A DNA stretch of 27,526 nucleotides from a virus. A program made the translations under genes and the position numbers. Location: IMG/VR virus record IMGVR_UViG_3300047471_000245, positions 1 to 27,526 of that record. The stretch is one strand, 5' to 3'. Positions 24,142 through 27,526 of the stretch are shown here, in pieces. The notes below the pieces were generated by a model. The model searched no databases. It saw only the letters and a program-made list of their open reading frames with translations, and had not been told where the DNA came from. The first letter of the stretch is position 1, and each line of letters starts with the position of its first letter.

Positions 24142-24693
24142 TCAGTAACAGGGATGCTGGTCACTGTGCCAGTCTGACCAACCGCTTTGCAGATAACGAT
24201 GCCATGCGAACTGTGTTGCTGCTACAGGGTTGAATGGGTCGAAGTTCCCACGGTACCAGCTTGGGAGCCATTGCCACAATCCTGCAGCTCCACTACTGGG
24301 GTTGTATGCGTGAGTGTTCCAACCACTTTCCCTGCCGATGATGCAGCTTGCTATACCACAGCTCCAATGGAACGAACACACTATCGCCTGTAGGCTTCCA
24401 CCGTAGTGCACTGGTGGTGGCGGTGCTGTTGAGTGGTGTACAATCACCACAGGGCGAGGTGTGTGAGCTACCTTCCAGTCGTGTTTGGCCTGCATGTACT
24501 TGAGCCAGATGTGCTGCATTCGCCTGTCGTAGTCCAGTGTGGCAAGTGTTCGATTGTCATCGATCCGGGGCAGGTGAATGTGGTGAGCCTGGATGTAGTT
24601 GGCTTTCCACTTCACCCATGGTGTTGCTTGCGCTACGCTGGTCCCGGCCAGGATACTGGTTGCCACTAACGCTGTGGCTATGGACTTCCGCAA
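24142..24693 (-). CDS. Secreted lysozyme/transglycosylase-like protein
   Basis: A 183-aa protein with a clear signal peptide: Met-Arg-Lys-Ser, a hydrophobic core, and a cleavage-like 'VAQA' ending near residue 23. A basic/aromatic region and a Pro-rich linker ('TAPPPPVHYGG') lead to a lysozyme-like fold with 'IIGRESGWNTHAYNPSSGAA' and 'GLWQWLPSWY', matching the transglycosylase catalytic-Glu motif (E122) and the following 'SGAxGLxQ' motif. Four cysteines (106, 112, 117, 182) could form disulfides outside the cell. The start is TTG with AAAGGAG upstream. It should act on peptidoglycan after export, independently of the holin. It could alternatively be a virion or cell-wall remodelling enzyme. 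Confidence 0.8.
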   Translation of the reverse strand: MRKSIATALVATSILAGTSVAQATPWVKWKANYIQAHHIHLPRIDDNRTLATLDYDRRMQHIWLKYMQAKHDWKVAHTPRPVVIVHHSTAPPPPVHYGGSLQAIVCSFHWSCGIASCIIGRESGWNTHAYNPSSGAAGLWQWLPSWYRGNFDPFNPVAATQFAWHRYLQSGWSDWHSDQHPCY

Positions 24694-24723
24694 GTACGAC
24701 TCCTTTCGGTCCTGATGGGCCTA

Positions 24724-25152
24724 CTAGGGCGTCTTTGAAGTTGGCATCACCTCCCCTCGGCGCTTGTTGAAGTTCATGAAGAACATCAAGTGGCGCATGG
24801 CATCATTCGCATGCGGCTTACCCACCTTGTACAGTTGTCTCTCCTTGAGTCGATCGTCCGTATAGAAGCCCTTTCCCATAGCGGGAGTCTGCGGGAAGTA
24901 CTTGACAGAGTTCTGTCTGCACCATTCCTTGACGACCCCGATGACCTCGACAGGAGTGAGATTGGCCTTAGGCAGATGCGGCCTGTACTGGAAGCTCTCA
25001 CAGATGATGGCGTCGATCCCGTTCTGGTAAGAACCCATGTCTAGCATGCTCCAAGTCTGGTAGAACTTCCACTGGCCTGATTTGTAGCGGTCACCAGTGC
25101 GAAAGGTTGCCCAGCCTACAGTGACGCCTGGGTCAAGGGCCACTAGGAACAT
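24724..25152 (-). CDS. RuvC-like Holliday junction resolvase
   Basis: A 142-aa RNase H-fold nuclease resembling the RuvC-type resolvases of actinophages. 'MFLVALDPGVTVGWA' supplies the first acidic residue (D7), 'IICESFQYRP' the second (E52), and the C-terminal 'HANDAMRHL' the final acidic/His pair (D117, H114). 'PQTPAMGKGF' is also typical of this group. It would resolve branched DNA during replication or before packaging. It starts with ATG after a GAAGGGG element and lies downstream of the polymerase and small genes in the same leftward unit. Confidence 0.82.
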   Translation of the reverse strand: MFLVALDPGVTVGWATFRTGDRYKSGQWKFYQTWSMLDMGSYQNGIDAIICESFQYRPHLPKANLTPVEVIGVVKEWCRQNSVKYFPQTPAMGKGFYTDDRLKERQLYKVGKPHANDAMRHLMFFMNFNKRRGEVMPTSKTP

Positions 25153-25212
25153 CTAGTACCCCTTCGGCTTGGGCTTCGGCGGCTTTGGCTTGGGAGCTGG
25201 CTTCTTTGCCAT
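25153..25212 (-). CDS. 19-aa Lys/Pro-rich microprotein
   Basis: An ATG at 25212 on the minus strand has an excellent ribosome site (GAGGGAGGTGA) and encodes 19 residues, nearly all Lys, Pro, Ala and Gly with a C-terminal Tyr, beginning 'MAKKPAPKPK'. Its stop directly precedes the resolvase ATG, so it could be a real microprotein, a leader peptide coupling translation of the resolvase, or both. Short basic Pro-Lys tails bind nucleic acid non-specifically in other proteins. Function is unknown. Confidence 0.55.
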   Translation of the reverse strand: MAKKPAPKPKPPKPKPKGY

Positions 25213-25293
25213 CTAGTTCACCTCCCTCTGCTGTCTCCTTCTGTAACTATCGACTCGAATAGTCTCGTTTGTTAGACCCTCGTTTATAAGGCC

Positions 25294-25701
25294 TTAGCTG
25301 TTTGGATCTTCCATAGGAACTTCCTCGTTAGGCTTTGAAAGACTAGGGTTTAGGCTTGAGAGCGCTACTCGCTGGCCATCGATGTCTCGTTGGATATCGT
25401 CCAGAAGACCTCGGAGCTTCTCCACCTGCCTTTCTGCCCTCAGTAGTCTGGTCCGAAGTGAAGAAGTCCGGTCGTAAGCTGTCTCCTTCTTTGTCACTAC
25501 TTCGATGTTATCCGGGTCGAAGTTGGTACGGTCACGGTCTCTGAAGAGTACCCGTTCGGTTTCCTTGTCAATCAGTCGACCAAGGTTCCGTTCGGCAATG
25601 ATGATGTGTTTGGACTTCCATCCGGTTTCGGTCTTTACAGAGGTGTACCCCTTCTGGTTGATCGTCTCGCTCCCGACTGGGAGCTCAGTCCCCTTGGGCA
25701 C
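25294..25701 (-). CDS. HNH-like protein with degenerate active site
   Basis: A 135-aa protein. 'GYTSVKTETGWKSKHIIIAE' and 'NLGRLIDKETE' followed by 'TNFDPDNIEVV' match the frame of HNH proteins (a 'GY..v' strand, 'H....aE..lGR', 'E.VHH.dgd..Nn.p.NLe'). However, the segment that normally reads V-H-H is 'VLFRDRDRTN', so catalytic His residues appear replaced. The C-terminal 60 residues are a charged coiled coil ('LLRAERQVEKLRGLLDDIQR'). GTG 25701 has GAGGA five bases upstream; an in-frame start at 25767 would overlap the neighbouring gene by 83 bases. It may bind DNA without cutting it. Confidence 0.62.
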   Translation of the reverse strand: MPKGTELPVGSETINQKGYTSVKTETGWKSKHIIIAERNLGRLIDKETERVLFRDRDRTNFDPDNIEVVTKKETAYDRTSSLRTRLLRAERQVEKLRGLLDDIQRDIDGQRVALSSLNPSLSKPNEEVPMEDPNS

Positions 25702-26014
25702 CTTCGTCCTCGGGTACGTCGGGCATGAAGGTGCTTGGGAGTTGCAACCCGCCGAGTTCTGCTTCACGTCCGTGCTTCACGAACGCTCTACCTGTCTTCA
25801 TTGCCATGTCCGGAGGCATATAGAACACAGTCATTCCAGCAGGAGTAGAAACGTAGACCTTGACCTGTGTGGTGATCCTCAGGCCCTCTTCCGTCATCAT
25901 GCCCACCTTCTCGGTGGTAGTGAAGACTGACACAGGAAGCGGAACCTGTTCCACCATCGGAATCTGGGTCGACTCCTGGTTGTTACCAGACCCAGGTATT
26001 TCTAGGTTCCCCAT
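25685..26014 (-). CDS. Unknown protein, 109 aa
   Basis: A 109-aa protein with ATG start preceded by GGAGGA. The N-terminal 25 residues are polar and Gly/Asn/Pro-rich; the middle is beta-rich ('LPVSVFTTTEKVGMMTEEGL', 'RITTQVKVYVSTPAGMTVFY') and is followed by 'MPPDMAMKTGRAFVKHG' and an acidic tail. No membrane segment or catalytic motif was seen. It lies between the 62-aa gene and the HNH-like gene, overlapping the latter by 17 bases. I do not recognise the family. Confidence 0.7.
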   Translation of the reverse strand: MGNLEIPGSGNNQESTQIPMVEQVPLPVSVFTTTEKVGMMTEEGLRITTQVKVYVSTPAGMTVFYMPPDMAMKTGRAFVKHGREAELGGLQLPSTFMPDVPEDEGAQGD

Positions 26015-26203
26015 CTACGACTCCTCCGTTCTGTTGTATCTCCAGGCGAGTCCATCGAACACGTACCAGTAGTACCCTGTCCTGTAGTCGGGGTGTCCTG
26101 GGTAGAAGTCTTGCCAAGGGATTCGGATGTTGTTGCCGAACTGTTCGGGGATCTCGTGTTCCTTACCATCTAGAGGTCCCCCTACGAATAGGATTCTACC
26201 CAT
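26015..26203 (-). CDS. Small conserved-type phage protein, 62 aa
   Basis: A 62-aa protein beginning 'MGRILFVGGPLDGKEHEIPE', a pattern ('FVGGPLDG..HE.P') I know from small uncharacterised phage proteins. The aromatic C-terminal half ('RTGYYWYVFDGLAWRY') suggests a compact beta fold. Its ATG overlaps the polymerase stop (ATGA), with GGAGGT upstream, so it is probably translated with the polymerase. The stop abuts the ATG of the next gene. Function unknown. Confidence 0.7.
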   Translation of the reverse strand: MGRILFVGGPLDGKEHEIPEQFGNNIRIPWQDFYPGHPDYRTGYYWYVFDGLAWRYNRTEES

Positions 26204-27526
26204 CAGGCTACCTCCAGGAGCTCGAGTGAACGTTTGCCCCAACGCTGACCAACCTTCAGTTCAACGGGGGTAGGGCAGATATCCTTGAACGGTGTGTCCT
26301 CCATTACTTCCTTGACCAGTATCGCAACATCTCGGAGATCTGACTTATGCACTTCGAATACAAGACTATCGTGCACCGTGATGACAGGGATCGCCCGATT
26401 ACCGAGGAGGGGGACAAGCCGGATAAGGCTGAGAAGAGTAAGATCTGATGCAGTTGATTGGAGGGGGAAGTTGAGGGCTTCTTTGCTGACGACGTGCCAG
26501 TTGTCCTTCGTGACGAGCCAGAAGCGCCGTTTCCGCCCGTAGTACGACTCAAGGTACCCCCTCTCTCGGATCTGACGTTGCAGGTTGTTCTGCCATGGCT
26601 TTACCTTCGGGTACGCAGCGAAGAAGTTAGTGATGAGTCGCTGTGCATCACTGTAGTTCATCTTGTGTTCGGCGGCTAGCGATCCTGCTCCTCGTCCGTA
26701 GAGGATTCCGAAGTTGACCGCCTTTGCGCGGAGATACTGGAGGTCAGTGTAGTTAGCGCCATAGTACCGCAGAGCCACTTCCTTATGGAAGCTGCGACCT
26801 GCTTTGAACTCGGCAATCCACTTCTCGTCGCCCGCGAAGATAGCGGCAAGCCTGAACTCGATCTGACTGTAATCAGCACTGAGGAGTATATTATCAGGGC
26901 CGGCCATATAGGCGTCTCGGATTGTGGATCCAGACGGAATGTTCTGGAGGTTGGGGCGACGACAACTAAGTCGACCAGTTTCAGTTCCGTGGAGTAGGAA
27001 CGTAGGATGGACTCTACCCCTGACCAGATGACTGAAGGTACCCTTGACGTACGTAGAGTACAGTTTGTGATTCGAACGGTACTCAAGGAGCTTCTCGGCG
27101 AAGACGGCGGCATCGTTCCCTCCGTACTTCTCGATGATGACCTTCAGGTGGTCCTTGTCGGTCGATTCGAGGGGCATCCCAAGCTGGTCTTCTAGTACTG
27201 CCTTCACCTGTTGTGGTGACCTTGGGTTGCCTACGTATTCAGCCAGTCCAACTTCCTGACCGCGCATCTCTACCTGAAGGTCGTCACCTACACGTTGTAG
27301 ATACTCCTTGTCCAACTTGACGCCCCACCATTCAGCAGGGGCAAGTGCATTACTACCCGGGACCATCAGAGTATTGTACATGCTAGTGACCCCGTCTTCT
27401 TCCATCTGTTGGTTCAGAGGCTGTATGAGTCGGTGTGTGATATCAGCGTCTGCTGCGTTGTATTGATGAAGTATGTCACGTGGAAGGTATGACAGTGGGG
27501 CCCCCTTGTATGGCAAGTACTGTCGT
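26203..27526 (-). CDS. Family A DNA polymerase, 5' end outside window
   Basis: A DNA polymerase I-type replicative enzyme; about 441 C-terminal residues are visible and the frame runs off the right edge. 'YNAADADITHRL' resembles the Exo III motif (Y-x3-D) of the proofreading domain, most of which is outside. The polymerase core shows 'TETGRLSCRRPNLQNIP', motif A 'LSADYSQIEFRLAA', motif B 'LRAKAVNFGILYG' and motif C 'VITVHDSLVFEV', with both catalytic aspartates present. Phe in the O-helix ('VNFGILYG') is usual for enzymes that discriminate against dideoxynucleotides. It should replicate the phage genome. Confidence 0.93.
   Translation of the reverse strand, partial: RQYLPYKGAPLSYLPRDILHQYNAADADITHRLIQPLNQQMEEDGVTSMYNTLMVPGSNALAPAEWWGVKLDKEYLQRVGDDLQVEMRGQEVGLAEYVGNPRSPQQVKAVLEDQLGMPLESTDKDHLKVIIEKYGGNDAAVFAEKLLEYRSNHKLYSTYVKGTFSHLVRGRVHPTFLLHGTETGRLSCRRPNLQNIPSGSTIRDAYMAGPDNILLSADYSQIEFRLAAIFAGDEKWIAEFKAGRSFHKEVALRYYGANYTDLQYLRAKAVNFGILYGRGAGSLAAEHKMNYSDAQRLITNFFAAYPKVKPWQNNLQRQIRERGYLESYYGRKRRFWLVTKDNWHVVSKEALNFPLQSTASDLTLLSLIRLVPLLGNRAIPVITVHDSLVFEVHKSDLRDVAILVKEVMEDTPFKDICPTPVELKVGQRWGKRSLELLEVA

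Noticed and set aside
25702-25767. Longer N-terminus of the HNH-like protein
   Set aside because: It would overlap the neighbouring gene by 83 bases and adds residues that look like an off-frame read; GTG 25701 has a good ribosome site.
1-27526. tRNA genes, CRISPR arrays, insertion sequences, integrase or attachment site
   Set aside because: None recognised by eye on either strand. tRNA detection without a covariance search is limited, so a tRNAscan-type run would be the proper test.

Overview
This window is most of the structural half of a tailed double-stranded DNA phage with siphovirus-type tail genes, plus the edge of its replication region. The host is probably an actinobacterium. That is an inference from the frequent GTG and TTG starts, an apparently leaderless first gene, a tail hub resembling the Gp37-like protein of Rhodococcus phage ReqiPepy6, and actinophage-style minor tail proteins. 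I saw no integrase, repressor, tRNA or CRISPR array, so temperate or lytic lifestyle cannot be told from here. GC content was not computed.

Layout. Positions 1-152 hold a direct repeat and promoter-like sequence. A rightward operon-like block then runs almost without gaps to about 24.07 kb: terminase small and large subunits (153-1914); a 52-aa protein, a GH25 endolysin and a two-helix holin (1926-3214); Mu-type portal, protease with nested scaffold, decoration protein and major capsid (3214-7469); head completion and tail terminator genes (7483-9612); tail tube (9612-10568); tail assembly chaperone with a programmed -1 frameshift (10602-11191); a 1207-aa tape measure protein carrying an M15-type peptidase signature (11175-14798); Dit-like protein, fibres, tail hub and more adhesin-like tail proteins (14800-23965); and possibly a 29-aa membrane peptide. 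A strong inverted repeat at 24076-24131 lies between this block and a convergent leftward block. The leftward block encodes, in order of transcription, a family A DNA polymerase (its start lies beyond the window), two small unknown proteins, an HNH-like protein, a 19-aa Lys/Pro-rich peptide, a RuvC-like resolvase and a secreted lysozyme/transglycosylase.

How it works together. Terminase packages DNA through the Mu-like portal into a capsid built on a scaffold that appears to be made from an internal start inside the protease gene. The frameshifted chaperone helps the tape measure protein assemble in the tail. The tape measure peptidase signature could open peptidoglycan during DNA entry, and the distal proteins bind the cell surface. 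Endolysin and holin release progeny. The polymerase and resolvase serve DNA replication and processing of junctions before packaging.

The most noteworthy points are the HiPIP-like cysteine cluster between the protease and scaffold domains, the nested scaffold start, the slippery heptamer and a separate 16-bp RNA stem near it, the palindrome spanning the -10 box and start codon of the first gene, the lysis cassette between terminase and portal, the 15-copy 18-residue repeat in a tail protein, and the signal-peptide-bearing cell-wall hydrolase on the opposite strand.
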